DNA from: Clostridiales bacterium
Lineage (GTDB): Bacteria; Bacillota; Desulfotomaculia; Desulfotomaculales; VENG01
Length of the DNA stretch: 64,000 bases
Assembly (NCBI GenBank): GCA_016278505.1
Contig: JADQBQ010000036.1
Coordinates: 19,346 to 83,345, forward strand
Reading direction: 5' to 3'
In this document: positions 32,581-42,846 of the stretch, one piece after another
Layout of the letters: the number at the start of each line of letters is the position of its first letter
Position numbering within the stretch: the first letter of the stretch is position 1
Position numbers and translations under genes: made by a program
Notes under the pieces: generated by a model
Seen by the model: the letters and a program-made list of their open reading frames with translations, nothing else
Told to the model about the DNA's origin: nothing
The model's database searches: none

Positions 32581-33189
32581 AAATGCCACCGCCTGTCTAC
32601 ACTTTGAATATACATACGGGAAATAGTTTTTCCTACGCTCAGAGTTACACAAAAGTGCAAACATCTCTATATATGTATATTGCCTTGCGGCATATTTGGC
32701 TGTGGTATCCGGAATACACCGGCCGGGTTTTGGGTCTCATAATCTAATTTACCCGGTCCTGCTTACGGGTCATCCTCGAGGGTATTCAATAAGGAACGAC
32801 CGGGAAGTTTGACCGTCAAAAACCGCGCCGCCCACACATCCTGGCCTGATTGAAAAAGCCGCCGGCTGCGCCCGCGGCTGAAGCAACGTATTTCTTTTTA
32901 ATTACCCCCGGTTCATGCAAGGAGGCTAAATCTTGATCAACCTAATCAAAAACTAGATATATAGTCATAATTGGTATATGGATAATGGAAAGCTAAACTC
33001 CTTTTCTATATGGTAACTAGCCTGAGCTACATACCGATCTCACACGGCCGCCCTTTAAAAACAAGAGATCGGTTTCTGTCTACCTGCCACACGAACCGTC
33101 CCTATTTTAAATCTGGTATGGTTTACCGTACCTCATTAAATTGCGGTTTTTAAGAATTGCTTATACAATATATTTTGGAAATAATTAGT
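32581..33189. other. Gene-free stretch holding repeat copy 1
   Basis: No credible gene in about 610 bp. It holds the dispersed repeat at 32767-32908 and sits between the small orphan gene and the end of the HD/Hsp90-like gene. Confidence 0.6.
32767..32908 (-). repeat. Dispersed repeat, copy 1
   Basis: About 140 bp, roughly 80% identical to 37283-37425. It shares TTCAATAAGGAACG, CAAAAACCGCGCCGCCCACA and GCCGCCGGCTGCGCCCGCGG. The last block makes an AGCCGC/GCGGCT hairpin followed by TTTTT on the minus strand, so the unit may be a minus-strand small RNA with terminator or the terminator of the gene at 33190. Confidence 0.65.
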
Positions 33190-36100
33190 TCATATTATAT
33201 AATCATTTGAATAAAGCATATCCTCAAGTTCACTACTTGGTGGGTATAATCTTCTTGGATTAGGATTTATCTCCTTTAGAAATTCCTCCACATAGGGGGA
33301 CATCGTCTCTTGATTTTTTACTAATCCCAGTAACTTTTCAAGGAAAAGTCTATACGTCTTCCTGACAACTTCAATTGATTTACCGTTCATATGAGCAACA
33401 TAATTTGTGGTTTTTTCATATTCACTCGATGCAATAATTTCCTTCATCATCGCATTTTCGTCAAATTTATCGCATTTTCTTAGTAAATAGTTCTTTAATA
33501 TGGACCTTTGTTCCTCTGGCAAAATTAATTCATAGAGTATAGTTTCTTTCTTATATCGATTATACCCCGTTGCTACACTTATTTCAGAAAACTCATTATT
33601 ACCTAGCATAACTCGGTAATCATTTATTAATGCAAAAATAAAATCATATAATATAAAATATTCATCCTTTTCAAATTGGTTCTTTACAGTTCCAGCACCA
33701 AACGGCTCAACTTTTAAACAATAGTACACTTTCCCGTTTAAGTGACCCAAAAATCCATTTAATATTTTATGTGAAGCACACATCTTTTGCCTGGCATAAT
33801 TGGGACTTTTAATTGATTTATGTTTCAACCAAAAAACTCTATTTTCAGAAGCCAAATCAACAAACTTATTACCAAGACCATTACCGTCAGTGGGGATTTC
33901 TTTGCAAACAAATATAATTTCATTCTTATATAGTTGATCGAAATTAATCCTGGTATCATATTCCGTCGAGTTTGCATCTTCTTTCACTGATAGGTAGTTT
34001 CCAAAGGAATACTGCACCATAGTATCATAAAATGCGTTGTAATAATCTTCAACCCTATGATCGTAGTATATTGCTAATTCAAAAACTTTGAATACTAAAG
34101 AACCTAGACTTTTTTTACTAGTAATTAATTCGTCTATTAGCCTCATACTTGTTTTTATTACTGATTTTTCTACAATTCCAATCACTAACTGCTCTGATTC
34201 TTTCTTCACATTTCTTCTATTAATTGTCAATAACTTCTCAGCATTTCCACTTAATAAATTCACTGATAAATCAAAATTCTTATAATGACTACTATGCGAA
34301 AGGCCAATCCTTTCTTCAATAATTTCCTCTTTAATAAATTCATTTTTATAAAATAATGATGCATTATATCTATGATTAAGGTTATCAAATTTTATTGTTT
34401 TATTTTCTTCATAATAATCAACAAACTCCATTGTACATATTGTTAAAGTATCCTGATCAAAGCACATATAACTTAGTGTGTTCGACTTAATGTCAAGCTT
34501 CCCATTGACCACTTTTAAAAAATTTTCGTCAAAGATAGTAGTATAAAGTCTTTCGCCAATCACTTTTTTGCTATTTTCTAGAGTTATTTCCCAGTCCACG
34601 TTCACATACTCGCTTATCTTCATTCGTCTACTTATACCTATAGGCTTACTCTCTGACCTATTATTATATAAATTATATATATGTCCTTGTATCAACTTAG
34701 ATTTACTTTCTGTTTCATAATCATACCTAGAACAATATAGATCTTCGTAATTAACCTTTTCATTATCAATTTTAATAATTATGCAAGTTCCTCTATCAAA
34801 TAATTTATCATAATCTTCAATATCAATATAGCCTTTTCCACTAGTGGTGCTTTCAAATCTAATTTTTTTGGCCTTTTCATTTTCAGTTTTGGTAATAATA
34901 TCGAATTCATTAGTAACCATAAAAATAGATTGTAGTCCTAATCCAAAGGCTCCAGCAGGTTTTAGCCACTCTGGAATTTGGCTTAGAGCCTCATGCTTTC
35001 TGCTCTTATTTCCTACTTTGGAAATACTTAAAATATCTTCTACCGATATCCCTGTTCCTTTGTCTCTTAATTTAATTTGAACTTGTCCACTTACATCTAT
35101 TATTTTTAATGATATGTCAAATTCCTCAACTAGTCGTTCTGGAAAATTATTTTCAAAAATACTTGTAACATCATCCAGTTGTTCAAATTTATTCCACAAT
35201 TGGATAAGGGATGCATCAACTGCATTTTGAATTATCTCACGTAAAAAAACAAACTTTGAGTCGTAAATATTAGCACCTTGTAGTAGCTCAACCGCTCTAC
35301 CTTCTGATATTGAGAATTTTAAATTATTGTATTGTATCCAACTTTTATTGTTTTTAAAACTAATCTCTCTTTTTAACAAAGCAGGTGAATTACCGAAATC
35401 ATCCTGTGCTAAACGACTCCAGTTCAAAGCTCCAAATTCCAATAAATCATCTATCCATTCAACCCAGCCCTGCAATATTCTATATACATCCTTAGTCTCA
35501 CATTCAGCAATAATCTTAATACCGTTTGTGTCAACTAAATAATGTAGAATCGATTCATGTTTTGATTTATGCATCTCTGATTCAACAGGTAATGGGGTTG
35601 TTGTTTCCAAATAATACTCATCAAATCTATCTGTATCAAGATCCAATAAGTCCCCCAAACAAAGCATATAGGCAATAAACCTGGGGTGACAATAATCATG
35701 TGCTATCCCATTTGTTGAGTGTGGCAATTCCAAAATGTGATTATAATCCATTTGGTGTAATTCACATATCCTTGCTATCAATCGAATAGTTCTAATGCCT
35801 ATGACTCTGTTAAACTGTAATTGTACACAAAGATATTCTTCTAATTTCTCTGAACTTCTGAAAGCATGATTACTTCTAAAATGAAATTGGACGATTTTTA
35901 AAACATCCTCGTATGTTTTTAAAGAATTTATATAATCCTTCTGCACTCTATCATTAACATTATCAACTGCTAAAAGTCTTTTTGACGTTCGATATAGGGG
36001 ACTATTTTCATCTTCTGAAAATTTTTCTAAATCTTTAATGTATTCTTCACTTCTAAAATATTTTTCAACCTCACTATACTGTAACACCATTCCTAAATCA

Positions 36101-36360
36101 TGAGAGTAAGACACCAGTAAAAGAGAAAAAATATCAGAAAAAGATAAATCATTAATCCTACCTTCACCCAATATTCTTTCCATCTGACTTATAATCGTTT
36201 CAGAATGACTTGAATCATGCAAGCTAAAATGTGGGAAATATACTGATACATTATCTAATCGATTAGTTATATCTCTTTTGATAAATTGCCATGTATTATA
36301 AATTTCTGTAGCCTTTAAACTATGCTTGCTTAATTCAAAGAATCGCTCTTCAAGTTTCAT
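33190..36360 (-). CDS. HD domain + Hsp90-like (GHKL) ATPase, conflict-type (about 1056 aa)
   Basis: N-terminal HD-type phosphohydrolase: histidines in HDSSHSE (about 48-54) and His87-Asp88 in SYSHDLG, resembling the HD-CE domain of conflict proteins. Residues about 350-560 form a GHKL ATPase: N-box REIIQNAVDAS (374 on), DKGTG (433-437), GAFGLGLQS (470 on). The C-terminal half is unrecognised. ATG at 36360 with GAGGTGG four bases upstream. Clearly more AT-rich than its neighbours, suggesting recent transfer. Probably a stand-alone defence gene, in which nucleotide signalling and an Hsp90-like switch are combined; role inferred. Confidence 0.75.
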   Translation of the reverse strand: MKLEERFFELSKHSLKATEIYNTWQFIKRDITNRLDNVSVYFPHFSLHDSSHSETIISQMERILGEGRINDLSFSDIFSLLLVSYSHDLGMVLQYSEVEKYFRSEEYIKDLEKFSEDENSPLYRTSKRLLAVDNVNDRVQKDYINSLKTYEDVLKIVQFHFRSNHAFRSSEKLEEYLCVQLQFNRVIGIRTIRLIARICELHQMDYNHILELPHSTNGIAHDYCHPRFIAYMLCLGDLLDLDTDRFDEYYLETTTPLPVESEMHKSKHESILHYLVDTNGIKIIAECETKDVYRILQGWVEWIDDLLEFGALNWSRLAQDDFGNSPALLKREISFKNNKSWIQYNNLKFSISEGRAVELLQGANIYDSKFVFLREIIQNAVDASLIQLWNKFEQLDDVTSIFENNFPERLVEEFDISLKIIDVSGQVQIKLRDKGTGISVEDILSISKVGNKSRKHEALSQIPEWLKPAGAFGLGLQSIFMVTNEFDIITKTENEKAKKIRFESTTSGKGYIDIEDYDKLFDRGTCIIIKIDNEKVNYEDLYCSRYDYETESKSKLIQGHIYNLYNNRSESKPIGISRRMKISEYVNVDWEITLENSKKVIGERLYTTIFDENFLKVVNGKLDIKSNTLSYMCFDQDTLTICTMEFVDYYEENKTIKFDNLNHRYNASLFYKNEFIKEEIIEERIGLSHSSHYKNFDLSVNLLSGNAEKLLTINRRNVKKESEQLVIGIVEKSVIKTSMRLIDELITSKKSLGSLVFKVFELAIYYDHRVEDYYNAFYDTMVQYSFGNYLSVKEDANSTEYDTRINFDQLYKNEIIFVCKEIPTDGNGLGNKFVDLASENRVFWLKHKSIKSPNYARQKMCASHKILNGFLGHLNGKVYYCLKVEPFGAGTVKNQFEKDEYFILYDFIFALINDYRVMLGNNEFSEISVATGYNRYKKETILYELILPEEQRSILKNYLLRKCDKFDENAMMKEIIASSEYEKTTNYVAHMNGKSIEVVRKTYRLFLEKLLGLVKNQETMSPYVEEFLKEINPNPRRLYPPSSELEDMLYSNDYII

Positions 36361-37651
36361 TTTCCACCTCGTTCCTTTCAACTAATGTAAATTTTATTTT
36401 TGTTTATATCAAAATACCGAAAGATAAGATATAAAACCGCAGTCATTTATGATAAGGTTCTCCTTATCACATTCTGAATCACTTAAATTATGCACATCTC
36501 AAATTCGCCTAATAGACCTCCATGTGGCACGCTATGCCACACCATCAAATGAATGAAAAAGTTGCCATAATGAGATACTTTTACTACGGCATAAGGTCGG
36601 AATGTCTTGGTGCCTTTGAGCCCGATACTAATAGACTGACTAAGGCTTCCTGCTTGAACCACAAATCTGTTGCTACGAGCACGCAGGGTAGACATTAGTC
36701 TGCCCGAGTCTCACAAAATTTTCAGACAACCACTCACGTGTTTGGAGATCTTGTAACCTCGACTTTTAAACACCGATGGTTGAATTTGTTTTTCATGTTA
36801 TGCCAGTAAAATAATACAGCTCCCAATGCGATTTTAAAAACTCTTTCCGTCATAAATCGTAAAAATCCTTCCTGTATTTCAAATCTCTCTCATATCAACA
36901 GCTTTAGACAATTTTAGATTCATTAATATAAATTTCTAAATTTCAATATGCATTACAGTATTTTCTTCTAATTTCAAACACCAATCATCTTTTTGAATTA
37001 AAAAATGTTCTTTAGCAGCTGGGCTGATGCCAGGCTACTTCCCCACTGGTTAATCGACTTTCATCTGCAGCCAAAGATCGCGCCTGTTGGGTGCTTATAA
37101 TGGCACACACCGGCCCGTGCATTTAGGGATTTAAAATCTCGGGTCCGAACCGGATGTGACTAGGCCGAGTTATAAAGTGTTCTCTCTGTAATAGTCCTTT
37201 TGTCGGCCGTACATCAAGTCAAGCTATTAGGTAATAATTTGAGGTCCGGCTTGAAGTGCGGCCAGCTTTGGGGTCTTAGTTAAGGTCATCCTCACAGGTC
37301 TTCAATAAGGAACGGCCGAGAAGTGTGACCGGCAAAAACCGCGCCGCCCACACATCCCGGCCTCATTGAAATAGCCGCCGGCTGCGCCCGCGGCTTTACC
37401 ACGTATATTACTTTTTACTTACCCCTTTCCCACCCCAGATTATTTTGTCTTCGCGCGGGTTCTTAACTCCCACAATTATTTTTTAAAAAGCAGGAACCAC
37501 AAATCTTTAAGGATAAGACCCAATGAATCAAAAAGCAGATAACTAAGCTTTCAAAAGAATTTATCATAGAAAATTTTAAGCCGCGGACAAGGAGATGTCA
37601 TTGACTTTGGATAAGATGGGAAGAAAAGAGAAAGGAAGAAAAGGTGATTAA
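36361..37651. other. Gene-free stretch with dispersed repeat copy 2
   Basis: Almost 1.3 kb with only short, unconvincing open frames (one of 70 codons at 36483-36695 lacks a ribosome site). The right half contains the repeat block 37201-37425; the left half shows nothing I can name. Confidence 0.55.
37201..37425 (-). repeat. Dispersed repeat, copy 2 (composite)
   Basis: 37283-37425 matches copy 1, including the minus-strand hairpin. 37201-37272 is related to 29258-29337, with GTGCGGCCAGCT and TGGGGTCT in common. The two repeat types are fused here. Confidence 0.6.
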
Positions 37652-38212
37652 ATGAACAATAAAATAGCTGCTGCATTATTAATAATCGGCTGGATCACTA
37701 TCATTATTGGAATTGCTGCCGGTTTTGCTGTTGGTGTTACAATGAAAATGCATTTACCTGGCTATACTTATCTAACTGAACCTCACCCTATGCGCTGGGC
37801 TTATGGGGGGGCATTGATTCTCTCATCAGTTACTTCGGGAATCATCTTCTTGGCGTTTTCCGAAATAATCTGCTTACTATCTGACATAAAGGGAAATTTA
37901 ACTGGTCCTGGTTCTAACGCTGCTCCTCCCGCGTATATGTCGCCACAGCTAGTTAAAGAAAATCCTAAACACGAAAAACCTTTTCATTTGCTAGAATCGG
38001 AATACTTCCAAATAGCAGGCTATTTTAGCCGTGAAGGAAAGACCGTAAAAAAAATAATCCCTACGCCTTATGATGATTTTTACTTTGCTAAGTTAGACGG
38101 AAATTATGAAGTGATAGAAATCGGGGGAATTAAGCCTAGAATAATACCTGAAGATTACGTTAAAGAGGATCTCAAAGAATGGAAACAAAAGAATATAAAT
38201 GAGTTTGAGTGA
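37652..38212 (+). CDS. Membrane protein with two N-terminal helices (186 aa)
   Basis: Two hydrophobic helices (residues about 5-30 and 52-75) followed by a soluble tail ending in acidic and charged helices. ATG behind AAAAGGTGATTAA. Isolated gene with its own weak terminator; no family recognised. Confidence 0.55.
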   Translation: MNNKIAAALLIIGWITIIIGIAAGFAVGVTMKMHLPGYTYLTEPHPMRWAYGGALILSSVTSGIIFLAFSEIICLLSDIKGNLTGPGSNAAPPAYMSPQLVKENPKHEKPFHLLESEYFQIAGYFSREGKTVKKIIPTPYDDFYFAKLDGNYEVIEIGGIKPRIIPEDYVKEDLKEWKQKNINEFE

Positions 38213-38221
38213 AATAAAACT

Positions 38222-38246
38222 CTCCGCAAAAAAGGCGGTTTCTTTT
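38222..38246 (+). terminator. Terminator of the membrane protein gene
   Basis: CCGC, a 7-base A-rich loop, GCGG, then TTTCTTTTT, directly after the stop. Short stem, so moderate strength. Confidence 0.55.
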
Positions 38247-38311
38247 TACTTCTGGGTCTTTTTTTGGGGTAGGTAATACAAAAAAAAGAATTTTTTTCAA
38301 GCATGAAGGAA

Positions 38312-38353
38312 TAGGAACGGCAGGGAAGTGTGCCCGGCAAAAACCGAGCCACC
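38312..38353 (-). repeat. Dispersed repeat, partial copy 3
   Basis: AGGAACGGCAGGGAAGTGTG and GGCAAAAACCG match the central part of copies 1 and 2. It is truncated on both sides and lacks the hairpin. Confidence 0.5.
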
Positions 38354-38375
38354 CTTTATCCCCAAGAAGTATGAC

Positions 38376-38543
38376 CTACTTGAACAGTTTGCCAAATATC
38401 CTGCCCGTGGCCTTTCCCGCGGTCCTTCGGGCAACACGTTTACCTACGGTTCCTTTTCGAACGGCGTTTGCGTCTCCCAGTAGTTTAGCCAAGCCGTATA
38501 ATATTCCCCGTGTTTGGCTGATTGGGTCTTTCTTTCTTGCCAT
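38376..38543 (-). CDS. Small basic protein (55 aa)
   Basis: MARKKDPISQTRGILYGLAK followed by an Arg/Lys-rich helix ending in GRIFGKLFK. ATG at 38543 with GGGAGGG upstream. Strongly positive, so nucleic-acid binding or membrane-surface contact is possible. Immediately downstream of the DUF3006 gene. Confidence 0.5.
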   Translation of the reverse strand: MARKKDPISQTRGILYGLAKLLGDANAVRKGTVGKRVARRTAGKATGRIFGKLFK

Positions 38544-38544
38544 G

Positions 38545-38760
38545 TTAATCCCTCCCTCCTGGTTCTCCAAAGACATCATCTATTAAACCGTTTATCTTTT
38601 TGTTGCTTTTTTCAGTAGCCTGCCTGCCTATTTCTATGGTCAATTTTAAAACATCGCCCTCTTTGGTTTCCTCGGGCAAAAGGGCCCTGGGAATATTAAA
38701 GGTTGATTTGTTGTATTCCACCACAGCCCATTCCCCTTCAAAACGGTCAATCACCAGCAT
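38545..38760 (-). CDS. DUF3006 family protein (71 aa)
   Basis: MLVIDRFEGEWAVVEYNKST, then IPRALLPEETKEGDVLKLTI: the DUF3006 beta-barrel pattern. The ATG at 38760 is eight bases after GAGG; the stop of the MBL gene overlaps this site. DUF3006 proteins are typical partners of secreted ComEC-like MBL hydrolases, as here. Confidence 0.82.
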   Translation of the reverse strand: MLVIDRFEGEWAVVEYNKSTFNIPRALLPEETKEGDVLKLTIEIGRQATEKSNKKINGLIDDVFGEPGGRD

Positions 38761-38765
38761 TCTTA

Positions 38766-40028
38766 TCACCTCGGAAATCCGGAAACTTCTTTTCCGGCAG
38801 AATCATAAAGCATACCCGGGTCACCCTGGTTGTTCCAAATGTTTTTACCGGTCCACACCAGGGAATTGGAGCCATCCTGCGCATTGGGGCCGCTCGTTAT
38901 CTTCAAAGTCTCTCCGGAGGCTATAGCTGTCCCCGCCGGGAAATTAAATACCTGGTCACCTTTCTGGCTGACTAACTTCCAACCGGAAAGGTCTACCGGT
39001 TCGCTGCCGGTATTCTTTACAGTAACTATTTCGCTGCCCAAGTCTATATCTATTATCTCCACGCTGCTGGATGCGGAAACATTAGCCGGCTCTTTTGCCT
39101 CGTCACCCGAAGTATCAGGGGCACGCTCTTGCACCGGTGAGCCTTTTTTGTTAAATGTTATACTCTCTCCATTGCTGGTGGCCACAATAGTCCCCTGCTG
39201 GCCGGTGCGAAAAACTTGAACCCCTGCTGCTGCAAGTTTGGCCAGAGTTTCGGTGTGGGGATGACCGTAGTCATTGTCTTTGCCAACAGAAATAATGGCA
39301 TAACCAGGGGATACCGCATTTAAAAATGCTTCTGTGGTGGAGCTGTGACTGCCGTGATGTCCTACTTTAAGCACATCTGCCCCCGGGTTTTGCCAGGAGG
39401 ACAGCAGCATTTCTTCTTCTGATTCAGCCTCGGCATCACCTGTGAATAAAAAGCTGGTGCTGCCATAGGTTAGTTTTAGTACTGCGCTGTAGTTGTTAAG
39501 ACCATCGTAGCCGGATTTGCCGGGTGCAAGGAAAACTGCATCCACACCGGATACGGCATCCAGTTCATCACCGGTTTTGGCCTCGGTAACTTTAAGGCCT
39601 TTATTTTTAATTGCCAGAAGTACGTCTTCGTAGGTTTTTGTGTTGTGAGACACCCTGGGCAGGTAAACTTTGCCGGTATCAAAAGTTTCTATTACTGCAT
39701 CGAGCCCGCCTATGTGGTCTTCATGGGGATGGGTTCCAATCACGTGGTCCAGTTGGTTAACTCCCTGCCGGCGGAGGTAGTTTACTATCAGGTCTGCATC
39801 GGCGTTGTTGCCGGCATCGATCAATATATTTTGGCCGCCCGGCAGTTGGGCCAGGATTGAGTCGGCCTGCCCTACGTCAATGAAGTGGACTACGAGGTTG
39901 TCTTTGCCGGTAGGTTTTTGGTTTTCATCTGTTGTTTGGTTGTCTGACGAACTGGAGCAACCTGCCATCAATACTGCAATGGTTAATGCTGCCAGAAAAA
40001 TAATTGTTTGTTTTACTTGATGTTTCAT
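38766..40028 (-). CDS. Lipoprotein: ComEC-like MBL hydrolase with lamin-tail domain (420 aa)
   Basis: Signal peptide and lipobox ending at Cys24. Metallo-beta-lactamase fold of the ComEC/Rec2 type: HFIDVGQADSIL, zinc motif THPHEDHIGG (His100, His102, Asp104, His105), FTGDAE, VGHHGSHSST. Residues about 320-420 form a lamin-tail domain (VTVKNTGSEPVDLSGWKL). It likely acts outside the cell on nucleic acids or nucleotides. ATG start; operon with DUF3006. Confidence 0.88.
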   Translation of the reverse strand: MKHQVKQTIIFLAALTIAVLMAGCSSSSDNQTTDENQKPTGKDNLVVHFIDVGQADSILAQLPGGQNILIDAGNNADADLIVNYLRRQGVNQLDHVIGTHPHEDHIGGLDAVIETFDTGKVYLPRVSHNTKTYEDVLLAIKNKGLKVTEAKTGDELDAVSGVDAVFLAPGKSGYDGLNNYSAVLKLTYGSTSFLFTGDAEAESEEEMLLSSWQNPGADVLKVGHHGSHSSTTEAFLNAVSPGYAIISVGKDNDYGHPHTETLAKLAAAGVQVFRTGQQGTIVATSNGESITFNKKGSPVQERAPDTSGDEAKEPANVSASSSVEIIDIDLGSEIVTVKNTGSEPVDLSGWKLVSQKGDQVFNFPAGTAIASGETLKITSGPNAQDGSNSLVWTGKNIWNNQGDPGMLYDSAGKEVSGFPR

Positions 40029-40105
40029 GTTATCCCTCTTTTTGTGTGAAGTAAGTCCCGCGTACAGCGGGTACGTTGATTTTAAATGTATCCCCGGACC
40101 AAAAA

Positions 40106-40726
40106 TTATTCTGCGAATTGACTTAGCTGGTCATAAAAAAGCGCACGGTATGTACGGTCGAAGTACTGCACGGGCGGCCGGTAAAGGTAATTGAAAATTA
40201 CCCGCAGTTCCACCGGACTTTGATAGTAGAGTATACCGCTAACCTGGGACTTGCGCGTGGCCTGCTGCACTTTTTTTATACCTGTTCCCGTTTCGGATGC
40301 CAGGTTTTCGTTAAGCTGCTCTAAAAAATGTCTGTTTCCGTATATCCGCAGGCGCAGCTGCCGGCGGGTGCGCCTGCGCTGCCGATTGTGTATTGTTATG
40401 ATGTCCAATGATGAGTGGATTTCCAGGTAAGCCCGGATGAAACCCTTGTGCCCGCTGATATTCGGGTAATAGCGCTGCTCACTCATCCGAGGACTCCAGC
40501 CAAGACGCTGGATTTCGGTAATGTCCAGACCCGATATTTTTAGCCGGTACTGCAGTTTGTCACGGTGGGTTACGGTGTGAATGCTGCTCTTTAGCTTTAA
40601 GTCCTGCCGGACTATTTCTAAAAAATGCTTCCGGTTGTGACGAATAAAGAAATATTGATTTGGACTCTGGGTTTTATCTACATACCGGCCTAGAGCCCAA
40701 ATAATACCCAGGGTATAGTTATTCAT
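40106..40726 (-). CDS. LAGLIDADG-type homing endonuclease-like protein (206 aa)
   Basis: Two repeats fit the LAGLIDADG fold: YTLGIIWALGRYVD early and FIRAYLEIHSSLD midway, each followed by RKHFLE/RHFLEQ helices that are typical of these nucleases. The acidic catalytic residue in the first copy is degenerate, so it may be a DNA-binding relic. ATG at 40726 follows GGAGG by about 10 bases. No intron or intein was seen around it. Confidence 0.55.
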   Translation of the reverse strand: MNNYTLGIIWALGRYVDKTQSPNQYFFIRHNRKHFLEIVRQDLKLKSSIHTVTHRDKLQYRLKISGLDITEIQRLGWSPRMSEQRYYPNISGHKGFIRAYLEIHSSLDIITIHNRQRRRTRRQLRLRIYGNRHFLEQLNENLASETGTGIKKVQQATRKSQVSGILYYQSPVELRVIFNYLYRPPVQYFDRTYRALFYDQLSQFAE

Positions 40727-41149
40727 CAACCGTTGTCCTCCAGCCAATTACACTGATCCAGGGTCCAGAGCTGTAGTATCTGCAGTTCTTTTCTTTTCCG
40801 GCGTAATCTTTTAATTTCCCTGGAATCTGCTGCCATTGTTTCCTGCAAGTTGAGATTCTCGATCTGATGCCTGGTCCGGTATAAGGATTGTCGGGCTCAG
40901 AATGTCGTATGGACATGGGGGTCACCTCGTTGATAAATGATTATTGGACTGAAGTAATTAAGTAGCGCCAAGCCGACACCGCTGTCTTGGATTTAAATAA
41001 TTTTAGGGTCGGACACACAGCCGATCATGCGTTTATCGTTTAATTGCCGAACTTAGGGTCATTCATGCCCTCTAGACTGCACACCACGGCCATGACCGTT
41101 AAAACTGGCTACAGCTGTAGCTGGAAGAAACTAAGGCAACACCTTTCAA

Positions 41150-41780
<631 letters not shown>

Positions 41781-41818
41781 TGAAATACCTTCTTTTGATT
41801 CTTGCGTGTTAAAAGGAA

Positions 41819-42262
41819 TTAGATTTGACTCATAATTTTACTTTTCTTTTCAAAAAACTCCTGCTCAGTTATTAACCCCTTTTCTTTTAACTCTCCTAGT
41901 TTTTCCAAAGTATTTAATAGTTCTTCCTTACTTTCTTTATTTGCAGTGGATTCTTGAGTATAGTTATTCTTTTGATTGTCTTCAGTATTAAATTTGTTCA
42001 TAACCCTATTAATAGCATCCAGCATTTTATCTTCACTGCCCCAAGCCTTACGGTTATTAGATGGATCTAAAATTCGGCAATGGCCTGTCAACTTATTTTT
42101 TTGTAACCTCCACCCATTATGTTCAACTAAATTATTCCACCATACTTTTCCACCGGCTGTCCCCATTTCTATATTAGGCATATCACCACCTAATAGCTCA
42201 CACAATTCGCCAATTAACTTGGGGTTAGCCACAATGAGTTGGAAACCTCTTAAATTAGCCAT
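41819..42262 (-). CDS. SHOCT-domain protein (147 aa)
   Basis: The C-terminal 35 residues (LEKLGELKEKGLITEQEFFE) are a SHOCT domain. The N-terminal part (MANLRGFQLIVANPKLIGEL, then VWWNNLVEHNGWRLQKN) is unrecognised. The ATG at 42262 lies 6 bases after AAAGGAGT; ATG at 42268 is too close. SHOCT domains are oligomerisation modules, so the substrate of this protein is unknown. Confidence 0.72.
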   Translation of the reverse strand: MANLRGFQLIVANPKLIGELCELLGGDMPNIEMGTAGGKVWWNNLVEHNGWRLQKNKLTGHCRILDPSNNRKAWGSEDKMLDAINRVMNKFNTEDNQKNNYTQESTANKESKEELLNTLEKLGELKEKGLITEQEFFEKKSKIMSQI

Positions 42263-42431
42263 ATACATACTCCTTTTATTCTAATTGGTTTTCGCTACAA
42301 ATAAATCTTTTTAACACACTTAACCTTCCCTGTTTTTGCCAACATTTCTCAATAATATGCTCTTTGCCGACCCGGGCAGCTGCCCGGTGGGGTCGCCCTT
42401 CCGCGGATGCGGAAGGTTCCCAACCCTAAAC

Positions 42432-42821
42432 CTACTTATCTTTCTTCATATCCCGGGCATATTCCCTGGCGATTCTGGCAACTTCTCGCTCGGCGCTCAC
42501 CTCGTTGGGGTCATCTTCATCTATGGGCAGGGGGCGGTACAATTCAACAACTTCCCCGCCTGTTCCGTGCAGTATCGCCTCGCGCTTGCGCAGGGTCTCG
42601 TCAAACCAGATGCGTCCCTCTTTGGTCAGGCCGTCCAGGTTGATGTCTACTGTTATTCCTTTCAGGCCAATTAGTAAATGCTGTAGACGCTCTACCTTGC
42701 GGGCATCGTCTATGCGGTTGAGTTTCTCATAAAAGTACCTGGCCACGTTCAAAGCGTCCAGGATGGAGTCCTTTTCATCAAAGTCCAGCGCTATTTTCAC
42801 GTTTTCATCCCCTGTCATCAT
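42432..42821 (-). CDS. Phage-type protein of unknown function (129 aa)
   Basis: Acidic, mostly helical protein with no recognised motif; ends EYARDMKKDK. It is downstream of rusA in the replication module and is probably co-transcribed with it. Start ATG at 42821 or 42818. Confidence 0.55.
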   Translation of the reverse strand: MMTGDENVKIALDFDEKDSILDALNVARYFYEKLNRIDDARKVERLQHLLIGLKGITVDINLDGLTKEGRIWFDETLRKREAILHGTGGEVVELYRPLPIDEDDPNEVSAEREVARIAREYARDMKKDK

Positions 42822-42846
42822 ATTCCTTTTAGTTATTTCTTGATCC

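Noticed and set aside
36483..36695. A 70-codon minus-strand frame.
   Set aside because: No ribosome site, no recognised fold, isolated in a gene-free stretch.
40719..40925. 68-codon minus-strand frame upstream of the LAGLIDADG-like gene.
   Set aside because: A second frame (MAADSREIKRLRRKRKELQ) over the same bases looks equally protein-like; neither has a good ribosome site, so neither was called.
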